A program made the translations under genes and the position numbers. A stretch of 64,000 nt of DNA from Ignatzschineria indica (GTDB lineage: Bacteria; Pseudomonadota; Gammaproteobacteria; Cardiobacteriales; Wohlfahrtiimonadaceae), in contig NZ_QEWR01000004.1 of assembly GCF_003121925.1 (NCBI RefSeq), forward strand, positions 1 to 64,000, written 5' to 3'. The notes below the pieces were generated by a model. It saw only the letters and a program-made list of their open reading frames with translations. It was not told the DNA's origin and ran no database searches. Below, in pieces: positions 27,791-36,760 of this stretch; position 1 is the stretch's first letter; every line of letters begins with the position of its first letter.

Positions 27791-29041
27791 ATGAGTTTAT
27801 TAGTATTAGGGATAGGACATAAGACTGCTTCGGTAGAAATTCGAGAGCGCGCAACATTAGTGCCGGAAAATATTAGGGCATTTTTAGAGATGGCGAAGAG
27901 TAGCCGATTAGCAAGTGAAGTTGTTGTGTTGTCGACGTGCAATCGAACTGAGTTCTATTTTTATCAGCTCTCTATATCGGTAGAGGCATTTTGTGAGATC
28001 TGGGCAAAGTACTCAGAGCTAGATGCTAAAACAGCAAAATCACATCTCTATCAAATTGAAGGGGATGATGCTGCGGCTTATATTTTTCGAGTTGCAGCAG
28101 GTTTAGAATCTCTTATTCTAGGTGAGCCTCAAATTATGGGGCAGTTAAAAGATGCGCTCACCTTGGCAAGCAGATATGGGATGGCTAAAAAGTATCTTCA
28201 GCGAGCTCTACAGATGAGTTTTAATGTAGCAAAAGAGATTCGAACTGAGACCAATATTGGCGCATTTGCAGTTTCTGTTGCCTTCTCTGCTGTGCAGTTA
28301 GCGCGAAATATCTTTGATGGGTTAGAGCATCACCATGTCCTTCTTGTAGGGGCAGGGGAGACGATAGAGTTAGTAGCGCGGCACCTTATTGAAGCAGGTG
28401 TACGCAAGATTACGATCGCTAATCGCCGTGTTGAGAGAGCAGAGCTGATGATAGAAGAGCTTGGTGTTGAAGCGAAAGCACACGGTTTAGATCGATTGCC
28501 GGAGCTTTTGCCGGCAGCAGATATTGTTGTTGCTTCAACGGCGGCACAAGAGGCTTTAATTACAAAAGAGATGACAAAAGCAGCATTGAAAGCGCGGAAA
28601 AATCGCCCAATTTTGTTGATTGATCTAGCGGTGCCGCGTGATATCTCTCCTGAAATTGATAAATTTTCCAATACTTATCTCTATACAGTTGATGATCTTA
28701 ACGAGATAGTTGAGAGTAATCAACGAGCTAGGGAAGAGGCAGCAATACTTGCTGAACAATATATTGAGAAAGGGCTTGTACGTTGGTGTGAATGGTATAA
28801 AATCGCAGAAATAGGTCACTCTGTACAATCAATAGTCACTTACGCAAATAGAGAACGAGATGAAGCAATTCATCGACTCTTTAATCAATTAGATAATGAA
28901 TTTGATGCTGAGTTAATTGAGAAGATGGCAATTCAGCTGACTAACCGACTTCTTCATCCGATGATCGAACATCTCAAGTCATTAGAGGTGGCTGAGGATG
29001 AGTCAACCATTACCGAGCTTTTAACACAATTTAAGATTTAA
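27791..29041 (+). CDS. hemA: Glutamyl-tRNA reductase
   Basis: This 416-residue enzyme reduces glutamyl-tRNA to glutamate-1-semialdehyde, the first committed step of tetrapyrrole synthesis in bacteria that use the C5 route. The N-terminal GIGHKTASVEIRER, the active Cys50 in STCNRTEF, and the NADPH-binding VLLVGAGE (about residues 184-191) are all present, and the C-terminal dimerisation domain is complete. Length matches E. coli HemA (418). In many relatives prfA or lolB is next to it; here a hypoxanthine phosphoribosyltransferase gene follows after 57 bp, with its own extended -10 element. Confidence 0.97.
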   Translation: MSLLVLGIGHKTASVEIRERATLVPENIRAFLEMAKSSRLASEVVVLSTCNRTEFYFYQLSISVEAFCEIWAKYSELDAKTAKSHLYQIEGDDAAAYIFRVAAGLESLILGEPQIMGQLKDALTLASRYGMAKKYLQRALQMSFNVAKEIRTETNIGAFAVSVAFSAVQLARNIFDGLEHHHVLLVGAGETIELVARHLIEAGVRKITIANRRVERAELMIEELGVEAKAHGLDRLPELLPAADIVVASTAAQEALITKEMTKAALKARKNRPILLIDLAVPRDISPEIDKFSNTYLYTVDDLNEIVESNQRAREEAAILAEQYIEKGLVRWCEWYKIAEIGHSVQSIVTYANRERDEAIHRLFNQLDNEFDAELIEKMAIQLTNRLLHPMIEHLKSLEVAEDESTITELLTQFKI

Positions 29042-29054
29042 AAAAGAGGTAATT

Positions 29055-29063
29055 TGGTATAAT
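29055..29063 (+). promoter_or_regulatory. Extended -10 promoter of the hpt-tolB-pal unit
   Basis: TGG-TATAAT lies 36 bp before the hpt start, inside the hemA-hpt gap, giving a perfect extended -10. It suggests that transcription restarts here for hpt, tolB and pal. Confidence 0.65.
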
Positions 29064-29098
29064 TACGTCATTCATTTTTTATTTACTCAAGGATTGGT

Positions 29099-29650
29099 AT
29101 GTCAATTACGTTTGAAGAGGCGCAAGATATTATTGCTAAATCGGAAGAGATTATCTTAGCTTCAGAAATTCAGGACGCTTATGATGCGATGGGTCGTGCG
29201 ATCACCTATGATTTAGAGCTTTCAGATCCCTTAGTGTTAGTGGTGATGAATGGGGCACTTATTCCCGCAGGACAACTTTTAACGCGTTTAAATTTTCCCT
29301 TTCAGATCGGTTATCTTCATGCAACAAGATATAACGGTGATATTGAAGGCGCGACACTTGAGTGGAAAGTTAAACCATCCGTTGATGTGAAAGATCGTGT
29401 TGTGTTATTAATTGAGGATATTTTTGATGAAGGAACAACTCTAAAAGAGATTGTTTCTGTGATTGAAAATATGGGTGCGCAAGTAGTTTATACGGCAGCA
29501 CTGGTGAATAAGGTTCACGAACGTAAACCGAAAGATTTTAAAGTTAATTATATCGGTGTTGATGTCCCCGATCGCTATATCTTTGGCTGCGGTATGGATT
29601 ATCATGAATATTGGCGTAATCTTCCAGGTATTTGGGCGCTGAAAGAGTAG
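29099..29650 (+). CDS. Hypoxanthine(-guanine) phosphoribosyltransferase
   Basis: This 183-residue type I phosphoribosyltransferase carries the PRPP-binding loop VVLLIEDIFDEGTTLKEI (about residues 100-117) and a hood with VLVVMNGALIPAGQL. It transfers ribose 5-phosphate from PRPP to hypoxanthine or guanine in purine salvage. The D-I-F in the PRPP loop, in place of the usual D-I-I or D-V-V, and the overall shape fit the hypoxanthine-guanine type found beside other gammaproteobacterial genes rather than E. coli Hpt itself, so no symbol is given. AAGGA precedes the ATG. tolB starts 29 bp after its stop. Confidence 0.85.
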   Translation: MSITFEEAQDIIAKSEEIILASEIQDAYDAMGRAITYDLELSDPLVLVVMNGALIPAGQLLTRLNFPFQIGYLHATRYNGDIEGATLEWKVKPSVDVKDRVVLLIEDIFDEGTTLKEIVSVIENMGAQVVYTAALVNKVHERKPKDFKVNYIGVDVPDRYIFGCGMDYHEYWRNLPGIWALKE

Positions 29651-29679
29651 AGCTAACAAAAAGATAACAGAGGTGTGAG

Positions 29680-30948
29680 ATGAGTAAAAACTTAATTATA
29701 AGAGCGCGACAGTTACTATTGCTGATGGTTTTCTCATTAGTGGCAATAGCTCCGCTTCATGCGCAAGTGAAGTTAGAGATTGTTAAGGCCTCAAGTCAGG
29801 CTTATCCTATTGCGATTGTCGATCATGCAACAAATAATCAAAAATTTTTAGAGGTGGTGATCAATGACCTTCATCGCTCTGGACGCTTTATCCCTAAAGT
29901 AGGGCTTGCTGTGCCGGAACAGCTCAATAATGTTGGTCAGGCAGATAGCGGGATTTGGCGCGCTGCCGGCATCAACTTTATTGCGATCTTAACACCGAAA
30001 GGAAATATGTTGCATGTTGAGGTTGGCGATACTTTTACAAAGAGTGTTCGTGCAAGTCGTGATTTTCAATATGTGAATGATGAGAAGGGGCAGCGAGCCG
30101 TAGCACATAAAGTCGCTGACTTTATTTATGAAGCGATTACGGGCGTTCCTGGATCTTTTAGTTCAAAAGTTGCTTATGTTTCACGCAATAACCGTAACTT
30201 TTCTCTTGTGGTTGCTGATGCCGATGGTGCTTATCCACAGGTGATTTTAGAGTCGAATGAACCGATTTTATCGCCAACATGGTCTCCCGATGGGCGTAAG
30301 ATTGCTTATGCTTCTTTTGAGAAGAAGCGTAATCAGATTATGGTGCAAGATCTCTATAGTGGGAAGCGCCATGTGGTGATTAGTGAGCCGGGAATTAACT
30401 CAGCACCGACTTGGTCACCGGATGGTACTCGTCTAGCATTTACACTTTCGCGAGATGGTAATCCAGAGATCTATACGGCTAATATTGATGGTAGTAATTT
30501 GACCCGTTTAACAAATAGTCCAAGTATCGATACAGAGCCGGCATGGGGTCCAGATAGAATGATCTACTTTACCTCTGATCGTGGGGGCACTCCCCAAATT
30601 TATAGAATGCCTGAAAATGGTGGTACACCCGTACGCATCTCTAATACAGGAAACTATAATGCTAATGCGACAATTTCAGCAGATGGTAAACATTTAGCGA
30701 TGATGCAGCGTAATCCTGGGCAAGGCTTTGGGATTGCGGTGATGGATTTAACAACGGGTAATGTTAAACGATTAACAAATGGTGGTAAGGATGAGGCGCC
30801 TAGCTTTTCTGGTAATAGTCATATGATTCTCTATTCAGATGGCCGTGGCGGACTCAAAATTATCTCGACAGATGGTAATGTTGAGCAACGATTCTATGGA
30901 ATTGGAACCGATGTTCGCAAGCCAAGCTGGTCGCCTAATGTTCGATAG
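29680..30948 (+). CDS. tolB: Tol-Pal system periplasmic protein TolB
   Basis: This 422-residue protein has a signal peptide (residues 1-29, ending LHAQ), an N-terminal alpha/beta domain with AVAHKVADFIYEAITG, and a six-bladed beta-propeller built of WSPDGRKIAYAS-type repeats. TolB binds Pal and TolA and links the outer membrane to the energised TolQRA motor during division. Length is near E. coli TolB (430). pal follows 47 bp downstream, as usual, but tolQRA are not upstream; the neighbours are hpt and hemA. Co-transcribed from the promoter before hpt is likely. Confidence 0.96.
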   Translation: MSKNLIIRARQLLLLMVFSLVAIAPLHAQVKLEIVKASSQAYPIAIVDHATNNQKFLEVVINDLHRSGRFIPKVGLAVPEQLNNVGQADSGIWRAAGINFIAILTPKGNMLHVEVGDTFTKSVRASRDFQYVNDEKGQRAVAHKVADFIYEAITGVPGSFSSKVAYVSRNNRNFSLVVADADGAYPQVILESNEPILSPTWSPDGRKIAYASFEKKRNQIMVQDLYSGKRHVVISEPGINSAPTWSPDGTRLAFTLSRDGNPEIYTANIDGSNLTRLTNSPSIDTEPAWGPDRMIYFTSDRGGTPQIYRMPENGGTPVRISNTGNYNANATISADGKHLAMMQRNPGQGFGIAVMDLTTGNVKRLTNGGKDEAPSFSGNSHMILYSDGRGGLKIISTDGNVEQRFYGIGTDVRKPSWSPNVR

Positions 30949-30995
30949 ATAACAATAAAAGATTTACTACTACATAGATTTCAAGAGGGTTTAAA

Positions 30996-31508
30996 ATGCG
31001 TAAGTTAATGATGAGAGGTATCTCCATAGCGCTATTGGGGGTTGTGGTTGCAGCTTGTAGCTCTACTGGTGGTGCTGGCGGTGTCGGGGGGACAGGTGGC
31101 CCTGGAGGCGTAGGTTATGGCTATGGTTATGGTGAAGGGCCTGCAAGTACCTATTATGATGCCGACTATGGTAAGCGTGGAACGGCAGATAGAATTATCT
31201 ACTTTGATTTCGATTCAGATCGTCTACGTCGTGAATCTTATGATGTTGTTCGAGCGCATGGACAAGAGTTAAAAGCAAATCCTAATCGTGGTGTCTGGTT
31301 AGAGGGGCATACCGATGACCGAGGATCTCATGAATATAATATGGGATTAGGTGAGCGTCGCGCATTGAGCGTAAGAGATCTTCTACTTCAATCGGGAGCG
31401 AACCCCAATCAGATTAAAGTACGTAGTTACGGGAAAGAGATGCCGGCAGTCTCAGGATATGATGAGCGTGCATGGGCACAAAACCGCCGTGTAGAGATTG
31501 TCTACTAA
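30996..31508 (+). CDS. pal: Peptidoglycan-associated lipoprotein Pal
   Basis: This 170-residue outer-membrane lipoprotein has a signal peptide with lipobox VAAC (Cys21), a glycine-rich linker of about 30 residues, and an OmpA-like peptidoglycan-binding domain with IYFDFDSDRLR, the GHTDDRGSHEYNMGLGERRA diaminopimelate-binding block and the terminal NRRVEIVY. Pal anchors the outer membrane to the cell wall and binds TolB. Length matches E. coli Pal (173). It is the last gene of its unit before a terminator; cpoB (ybgF), which often follows, is absent. Confidence 0.97.
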   Translation: MRKLMMRGISIALLGVVVAACSSTGGAGGVGGTGGPGGVGYGYGYGEGPASTYYDADYGKRGTADRIIYFDFDSDRLRRESYDVVRAHGQELKANPNRGVWLEGHTDDRGSHEYNMGLGERRALSVRDLLLQSGANPNQIKVRSYGKEMPAVSGYDERAWAQNRRVEIVY

Positions 31509-31548
31509 TAGTAGAGGTTCAATATTGCGAATTAGGATCGATATCAAG

Positions 31549-31590
31549 AGAGCGCCTGTGCGAAAATAGCATAGGTGCTCTTCTACTTTT
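31549..31590 (+). terminator. Terminator after pal
   Basis: A 13-bp stem (31549-31561 with 31569-31581, two G-T pairs) has a 7-nt loop and is followed by a moderately T-rich tract. It lies 40 bp past the pal stop and just before msbA. Confidence 0.7.
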
Positions 31591-31604
31591 AAGAAGGAAA
31601 CTTT

Positions 31605-33338
31605 GTGATTAAAAAAGAGAGTTTGGGTTTATATAAACGAATTTTATCTTACTCTTTCAAATATCCACTGATCTTAATCACTTCACTGGTCTGTGTTGTA
31701 TTAGGTGGCTTTGCAGAGGCAGGTCTATTTTGGTTATTAAAACCAATTTTAGATGAGGGGTTTGTGGATAAGAATAGGCTCTTTATTGAGCTGATGCCGT
31801 GGCTTGTTGTAGGCGCCTTTATCTTAACGAGTGCTCTCAACTTTGCCGGCAGTTTCGGTATGCAATGGATCTCTCAGCGAGTAATTACAACTTTGCGGGT
31901 ACAGATGTTTGATAAATTGCTCCATCTTCCGCAAACAGCTTATGATAAGCACTCGACCGGTTATTTTATGTCAAAGCTGACTTTTGATGTTGCTCAGTTG
32001 ATGGCGGTGAGCTCTTTAACGCTGGTTTCAATCATTAAAGATAGTGCGATGATTATCGGTTTAATTACCGTGATGTTTATCAATAATTGGCAAATTACGC
32101 TATTAGTCTTTTTTATGGCGCCATTTCTCTACCTTGTATTACGTTATGTCTCTAAGCGTCTGCGGGGTATCTCTCGTAGAATGCAGGGGCAGATGGGTGA
32201 GTTTAACCATATCTTGGAAGAGGGGATTCGAGGTCAAAAAGAGATCAAGCTTTTTGCCGCTTATGATCAGATGAATGGACGCTTCTCTCAAGTAAATAAA
32301 CATCTTCGTCATTTGAGTATGAAGAGTCTGGTTGCGAGTCAGTTAGCAAGCCCTGTTTCTCAAGTCTTTCTGGTGATCTTTATTGCGTTTGTTATCTGGT
32401 ATGCCTCTAATCAAGCTTCTGCAGATCAGGTGACCATTGGTAGCTTTATCTCTCTTTTAGCTGCGATGGTCGGGATGTTGACGCCCATTAAGCGTTTAGT
32501 CAGCATGAACGAGGCGTTGCAACGGGGCGCTGCCGGTGCGGAAGGGGTCTTTAGTATCTTAGATGCGGAAGGAGAGAAGGATCAGGGCAGTACTCAACTC
32601 CCCCAAGTGAAGGGGCATATCGAATTTAAAGAGGTTACTTTCCAATATGAGGGGAGTGATGTAGCGGCCCTCAAGGAGATCTCCTTAGAGATTCAACCTT
32701 ATGAAACAGTCGCGCTTGTAGGTGCTTCAGGAAGTGGTAAGAGCACCTTTGCAAATCTCCTTTCCCGTTTTTATAACCCCACATCAGGCTCTATTTCATT
32801 AGATGGTAAAAATATTGATGAGATTGAGTTAGAAGCTTATCGCTCTGCAATCGGTTATGTAGGGCAACACGTTATCCTTTTTGCCGATACAATTGCTAAA
32901 AATATCAGTTTTGGTAATGAGGCCTCTTCAGAAGATGCGATTGAAAAGGCGGCGCAATTTGCAAATGCGAGTGGGTTTATCGAAAAATTGCCAGAAAAAT
33001 ATGAGACTGTTATTGGTGAAAATGGCGCAAAATTATCAGGTGGGCAGCGTCAGCGGATTGCAATTGCCCGCGCAATCTTAAAAGATGCTCCAATTCTTAT
33101 TTTTGATGAAGCAACTAGTAGTTTAGATAATGAGAGTGAGTATGCTATTCAACAGGCATTAAAAGAGCTTAGTCGAGAGAAGACGACTATTATTATTGCA
33201 CATCGCCTCTCTACCATTGAGCATGCTGATAAAATTGTTGTCTTTGATCAAGGAAGAATTGTTGAAGTAGGAACACATCAGAGCCTTCTCGAGAGAGATG
33301 GATACTACGCAAAATTGTACCGAGTTGATAAGAAATAA
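31605..33338 (+). CDS. msbA: Lipid A flippase MsbA (ABC exporter)
   Basis: This 577-residue half-size ABC exporter has six predicted membrane helices (residues about 20-310) followed by a nucleotide-binding domain with Walker A GASGSGKST (about 372-380), the signature LSGGQRQRIAIARA (about 477-490), Walker B ILIFDEAT and the H-loop. MsbA flips core-lipid A across the inner membrane before the Lpt machine exports it. Length is close to E. coli MsbA (582). It starts with GTG at 31605 behind AAGGAAA. lpxK, its usual neighbour, is not present here. lptCAB are 6 kb away. Confidence 0.92.
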   Translation: MIKKESLGLYKRILSYSFKYPLILITSLVCVVLGGFAEAGLFWLLKPILDEGFVDKNRLFIELMPWLVVGAFILTSALNFAGSFGMQWISQRVITTLRVQMFDKLLHLPQTAYDKHSTGYFMSKLTFDVAQLMAVSSLTLVSIIKDSAMIIGLITVMFINNWQITLLVFFMAPFLYLVLRYVSKRLRGISRRMQGQMGEFNHILEEGIRGQKEIKLFAAYDQMNGRFSQVNKHLRHLSMKSLVASQLASPVSQVFLVIFIAFVIWYASNQASADQVTIGSFISLLAAMVGMLTPIKRLVSMNEALQRGAAGAEGVFSILDAEGEKDQGSTQLPQVKGHIEFKEVTFQYEGSDVAALKEISLEIQPYETVALVGASGSGKSTFANLLSRFYNPTSGSISLDGKNIDEIELEAYRSAIGYVGQHVILFADTIAKNISFGNEASSEDAIEKAAQFANASGFIEKLPEKYETVIGENGAKLSGGQRQRIAIARAILKDAPILIFDEATSSLDNESEYAIQQALKELSREKTTIIIAHRLSTIEHADKIVVFDQGRIVEVGTHQSLLERDGYYAKLYRVDKK

Positions 33339-33605
33339 CCTACAAAGTAATTGTTATTTTATAAATTTATCAAGTTTATAAATAAAATTTATCTCTTTCG
33401 CGATCGCTCTAGCGATATTGAGGGTTGTATCAAAAAAGATATTTGTATTAAAAATCCCACAAATTTGGATTTTTGATGCAAATATGTATCAATTCTAATA
33501 AAAATGAGATATGATTGAACCGTTAGTTTGTATTATCTGAAGGTAACTTGTTACAACTGTCTGTAATACATTTATTTTATAATTAGTAATTAAGTGGAGA
33601 CTTAT

Positions 33606-34136
33606 ATGAAAAAGCAATTAACTATTGCTGCATTAGCAGGTCTATTCGCGACTTCTACAGCTGTAGCAGCGACAGATTCGTTAATCGATAGACAAGGTGA
33701 GTTTGTAAAAGATCGTCAAGGCGAGTGTGTCTTAGTTAAAGATGGCGTTCCTGGATGTGGTGTTGTTGTGCAAGATTTAACTTTCTCAGCAGATACATTC
33801 TTTGCTTTTGATAAAGCAGAACTTCGTCCACAAGGCCGTGAGTTACTTGATAAAGTAGCAGCTGAGCTTGTTAAGAATGCAAACGATGTAAAATCAATCG
33901 TTCTTACAGGTCACACTGACGCAATCGGTAGCGAGCAATACAACCTTGGTCTTTCACAACGTCGTGCAGATGCAGTGCGCAACTACTTAGTTGAGAAAGG
34001 TGTTAACCCAGCAATCATTACTGCTAAGGGTGAAGGTATCAGCTACACATTTGACAACGCAACAGCTGAAGGCCGTGCGAAAAACCGTCGTGTAGATGTT
34101 AAAATTGAAGCAGTAAGAGAAGTAAACGTTAACTAA
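33606..34136 (+). CDS. OmpA-domain outer-membrane or periplasmic protein
   Basis: This 176-residue protein has a signal peptide (residues 1-21, ending AVAA), a short N-terminal segment with DRQGEFVKDRQGECVLVKDG and two cysteines (QGECV, GCGVV), and an OmpA-like domain (about 60-170) with FFAFDKAELRPQG, TGHTDAIGSEQYNLGLSQRRADAV and NRRVDVKIE. It binds the cell wall through that domain. There is no membrane beta-barrel, so it is not classical OmpA. ATG 33606 was chosen over GTG 33594 because GGAGA at 33597 is the ribosome site. Codon choice is unusually uniform, hinting at high expression. A strong terminator follows. Confidence 0.85.
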   Translation: MKKQLTIAALAGLFATSTAVAATDSLIDRQGEFVKDRQGECVLVKDGVPGCGVVVQDLTFSADTFFAFDKAELRPQGRELLDKVAAELVKNANDVKSIVLTGHTDAIGSEQYNLGLSQRRADAVRNYLVEKGVNPAIITAKGEGISYTFDNATAEGRAKNRRVDVKIEAVREVNVN

Positions 34137-34604
34137 TTGAACGTTTCTCTATTGTTGAGTAACTAAGTCTCTTTTACCTTGAGTAGTATTAACTATTAGA
34201 AATATTAGTATCTATTAGGTTGTAAAGGCTTATGTTCAGAGCACTCTATTTTATAGAGTGCTTTTTTATTGTTTAGGGAATTGAGTAGATCCAGAGGTAT
34301 CAGATCCAAAGGTATCTCTTTGAGCTTTCAGCTGCTTCAACCTAGAAAGATGTTGATATAGATGAATGATAAAAGAGTGGAGAGGCAAAATAGCCTTATT
34401 AACCGCTCCTTTAAGTAGTTATTGAGTTAAGTGTCTATAAGCAAGCATCTCTAATGCTTACTGAGCGCCATTATTGGCGATCTATCGGCGACAATAGCTC
34501 TATTTATAAGGTGCTAATAGAGGAAGGTATTAGATACGCTCTGATTTTAAGCATTGATGCTATATAACCTTCGCTAGAGAGATACTTTTTTAAGGCAAAA
34601 AAAG
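34137..34604. other. Spacer of 468 bp between the OmpA-domain gene and the 6S RNA gene
   Basis: Apart from the terminator at 34240-34267, no gene, array or conserved element is evident. It may hold a transcript start for nothing that I can recognise. Confidence 0.6.
34240..34267 (+). terminator. Rho-independent terminator of the OmpA-domain gene
   Basis: A perfect 10-bp stem (34240-34249 with 34253-34262, AGCACTCTAT) has a 3-nt loop and runs into six T. Confidence 0.9.
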
Positions 34605-34804
34605 GATGCGCCTCCGTAGTAGTCGGTTGCAAATCACCAAGACTCTTGAACGCGTACGTTCAAGTGGATACCTAACAGGGTTCTTTAGGCTTCTGAACTA
34701 AATCAGCTTGCACACCGAGCCCTAATATCGGCGATCCAAAGTATTAAAATTAGGATCAAGAGGTGTATGGTGATAAAAACACTCGTACATAACAGAAACG
34801 CATC
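34605..34804 (-). ncRNA. ssrS: 6S RNA
   Basis: Read on the minus strand, this 200-nt region has the landmarks of gammaproteobacterial 6S RNA, the regulator that mimics an open promoter and sequesters sigma70 RNA polymerase. The two ends form a 12-bp terminal stem: 34793-34804 pairs fully (with four G-U) with 34605-34616. A central side has GCCGATATT followed by GGCTCGG, then AGAAGCC, and the 3' half shows CCACTTGAAC with GTTCAAG (a 6-bp hairpin at the same relative position as in E. coli) and the GGAGGCGCATCC ending. Seven T follow the terminal stem. Length is near E. coli 6S (184). It is not next to the 5-formyl-THF cyclo-ligase gene but just downstream of comF. Confidence 0.78.
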
Positions 34805-34840
34805 AACGACAGTTTGACATAATCACCATTAATTATCAAC

Positions 34841-35563
34841 TTAAGATTGGGCAATAAAGAGGCCGTAAAGCTCCTCTGTATGAGGATTATCCACACTTTC
34901 AAGGAGTTGTTTAAAAGAGCGCCCCGTTGTAACAACATCATCAATAATGAGAAGTGATCTCTGTTGTAAGGGTGGGAGTATTTGATGGTTTTTAAGAAAG
35001 TGATTCTGAAGATTGGTAAGGCGGTCGGCTCTTTTTAGATCTGTCTGGGGAATTGAAAAAGCTCGTTTTTTTAAGTAGTTATCACAATAGGGGAGCTCAC
35101 TACGTTGTGAGAGATGGCGAGCAACTTCACTAACGGGGTTGTACCCTCTTTTAGCGACACGTAAGCGGCCACTCGGCATTGGAATAATTGTTGTATCGAT
35201 GGGTAATTGAGCAAAGAAATTGAGGGATCGTTGCCAGATAAGTTGGTTGAGTGTTCGTGCTAAATAGGGGCGTAGGGAGTATTTAAATTGCTGAATAATT
35301 TTGCGGATAGTGCTCTCATAATTGAAACAGACAAAGATATTTTGTAATTTTGGCGATTCTTTTTTGCATAAATGACACAAAAACGCACCGGGTGTATCAC
35401 AAAAGATACACTTTCGATCCGCTAAAATAATATCGAGGCAGCACTTTTGACAGAGATTTTCATACTCCTCGTTCACAATTTTTTGTTGGCAGAGGGTACA
35501 GAAAGGGGGAAAAAGACTCTTAAGAAGATTTTTAGTATGATCGATTACCCTTCTTCTTTTCAT
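34841..35563 (-). CDS. comF: ComF-family protein (phosphoribosyltransferase fold)
   Basis: This 240-residue protein has an N-terminal zinc-ribbon rich in cysteine (Cys22, 25, 38, 41, 42, 52, 55, 63 and 66) and a C-terminal phosphoribosyltransferase-like domain with SLLIIDDVVTTGRSFKQL at the PRPP loop. ComF proteins help import or process transforming DNA in naturally competent bacteria; GntX is the E. coli relative. The 6S RNA gene starts 37 bp after the stop, on the same strand. The spacer upstream is long and repetitive. Whether the organism is competent cannot be told from this window. Confidence 0.9.
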   Translation of the reverse strand: MKRRRVIDHTKNLLKSLFPPFCTLCQQKIVNEEYENLCQKCCLDIILADRKCIFCDTPGAFLCHLCKKESPKLQNIFVCFNYESTIRKIIQQFKYSLRPYLARTLNQLIWQRSLNFFAQLPIDTTIIPMPSGRLRVAKRGYNPVSEVARHLSQRSELPYCDNYLKKRAFSIPQTDLKRADRLTNLQNHFLKNHQILPPLQQRSLLIIDDVVTTGRSFKQLLESVDNPHTEELYGLFIAQS

Positions 35564-35705
35564 CGTAACACCCTCCTTATTTATTTCCTTTGAGCTAGAT
35601 CTTTTAAACTCTCTTTTAGTCTCTTTTTAAATTTCTATATTTCACAATGCACCCATATTGCATGAATTTATCTTGAATGACCCTATATTGAACCCGTATT
35701 GAGTT

Positions 35706-35760
35706 TATATGAGCTTTTACATGAGCTTATATGAACGTATATGAAAGTATATGAAAGCTA
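35706..35760. repeat. 10-12-bp degenerate tandem array upstream of comF
   Basis: The motif TATATGAGC/TATATGAAAG recurs about five times from 35706 to 35760 with period 10 to 12 bp. Confidence 0.75.
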
Positions 35761-35839
35761 TATTAAAGATGGTGTTTGTTTAAAGAGTATTGTTGCTTGT
35801 CTCAACTCAACACGCCATTTTGAGCACTAATTGGTGGGG

Positions 35840-36712
35840 CTATCTGACTATTTGATCCTCTGAAAGAGAGGTGATTTCGACGCTGATAGGGTCGTGATCG
35901 GAATAACGAAAGGTATATTCTAGCTGGGTGTTGATATGGTGTGCTTGTGGCGTGTGAAATGAAAGGCGCTTGTCTACTAAAATATAGTCGAGTACAACAG
36001 GTCGATTTCGGTGCTTTGTTGTGTAGAGTCGACCGGGATAATCTTTCCAGATTGAGAGTAGCTCTCCTCCTTGTAAAATCTCTAGCGTTTGGCTATTGGG
36101 TGTATCGTTAAAGTCCCCTAAGAGAATAATATAGTGGGTAGGCAGCAATTTATTGTAGAAGTTGTAAATTGCGCGAGCTTGTTCATTTCTCTGCTTTCGT
36201 GCTCGCTTTTTATCCTGATTGGTCCTTGCATTTTGTGATTTTAAATGGCAGTTAATGAGGGTAATGGCCTGTTTTTGATAATCGATAGTGAGAACAAGCG
36301 GATAACGTGATGCTGAAAAGAAGCTGCTCTCATCGCCGGAAAAGCAGGCCATCGGCGGTAATGTTTGTAGTTCTGTGACTGTGATTGAATCTTTAATCAG
36401 AAATGCAGGGCGAATATTTAAATTAAGTGCGCCGCCTGAACTTTCATTGGTTGGGGGAAGATCGTAATAACGGTAGTTCACTCCAGTCATATTTTTAACG
36501 ATTGTACAAATTCGCTCGCCAATAATCGCTTGAGCGTAATCCTTCTGCCCGTCTGTCTCTGCACCTATCTCCTGCAGGGCGATGATGTCAGGAAGATTGA
36601 GAGGATCATCGAGTGCAATAATAAAATTGAAGAGCTTCTGCAAAGAGGAGTGTTCATAGAGATTTTGAACATTACAGGAGGCAATAGAGAGATCGAAAAG
36701 AGGGGGCATCAA
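35840..36712 (-). CDS. Endonuclease/exonuclease/phosphatase-family protein
   Basis: This 290-residue protein shows the EEP fold: N-terminal CNVQNL (Asn), IIALQEIGAE (catalytic Glu) near residue 45, LINCHLKS with His, ILLGDFNDTP (about residue 197) and the closing SDHDPISVEI with the catalytic Asp-His. Members are metal-dependent nucleases or phospholipid/phosphate hydrolases. No signal peptide is seen, so it is probably cytoplasmic. It starts 48 bp after sbcB ends on the same strand, and may be co-transcribed with it. Exact substrate unknown; the fold assignment is firm. Confidence 0.85.
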   Translation of the reverse strand: MMPPLFDLSIASCNVQNLYEHSSLQKLFNFIIALDDPLNLPDIIALQEIGAETDGQKDYAQAIIGERICTIVKNMTGVNYRYYDLPPTNESSGGALNLNIRPAFLIKDSITVTELQTLPPMACFSGDESSFFSASRYPLVLTIDYQKQAITLINCHLKSQNARTNQDKKRARKQRNEQARAIYNFYNKLLPTHYIILLGDFNDTPNSQTLEILQGGELLSIWKDYPGRLYTTKHRNRPVVLDYILVDKRLSFHTPQAHHINTQLEYTFRYSDHDPISVEITSLSEDQIVR

Positions 36713-36760
36713 TTTTATCGCTTATGATCAGGTTTAAGAGAGGTGGGTCGATAGAGTAAC

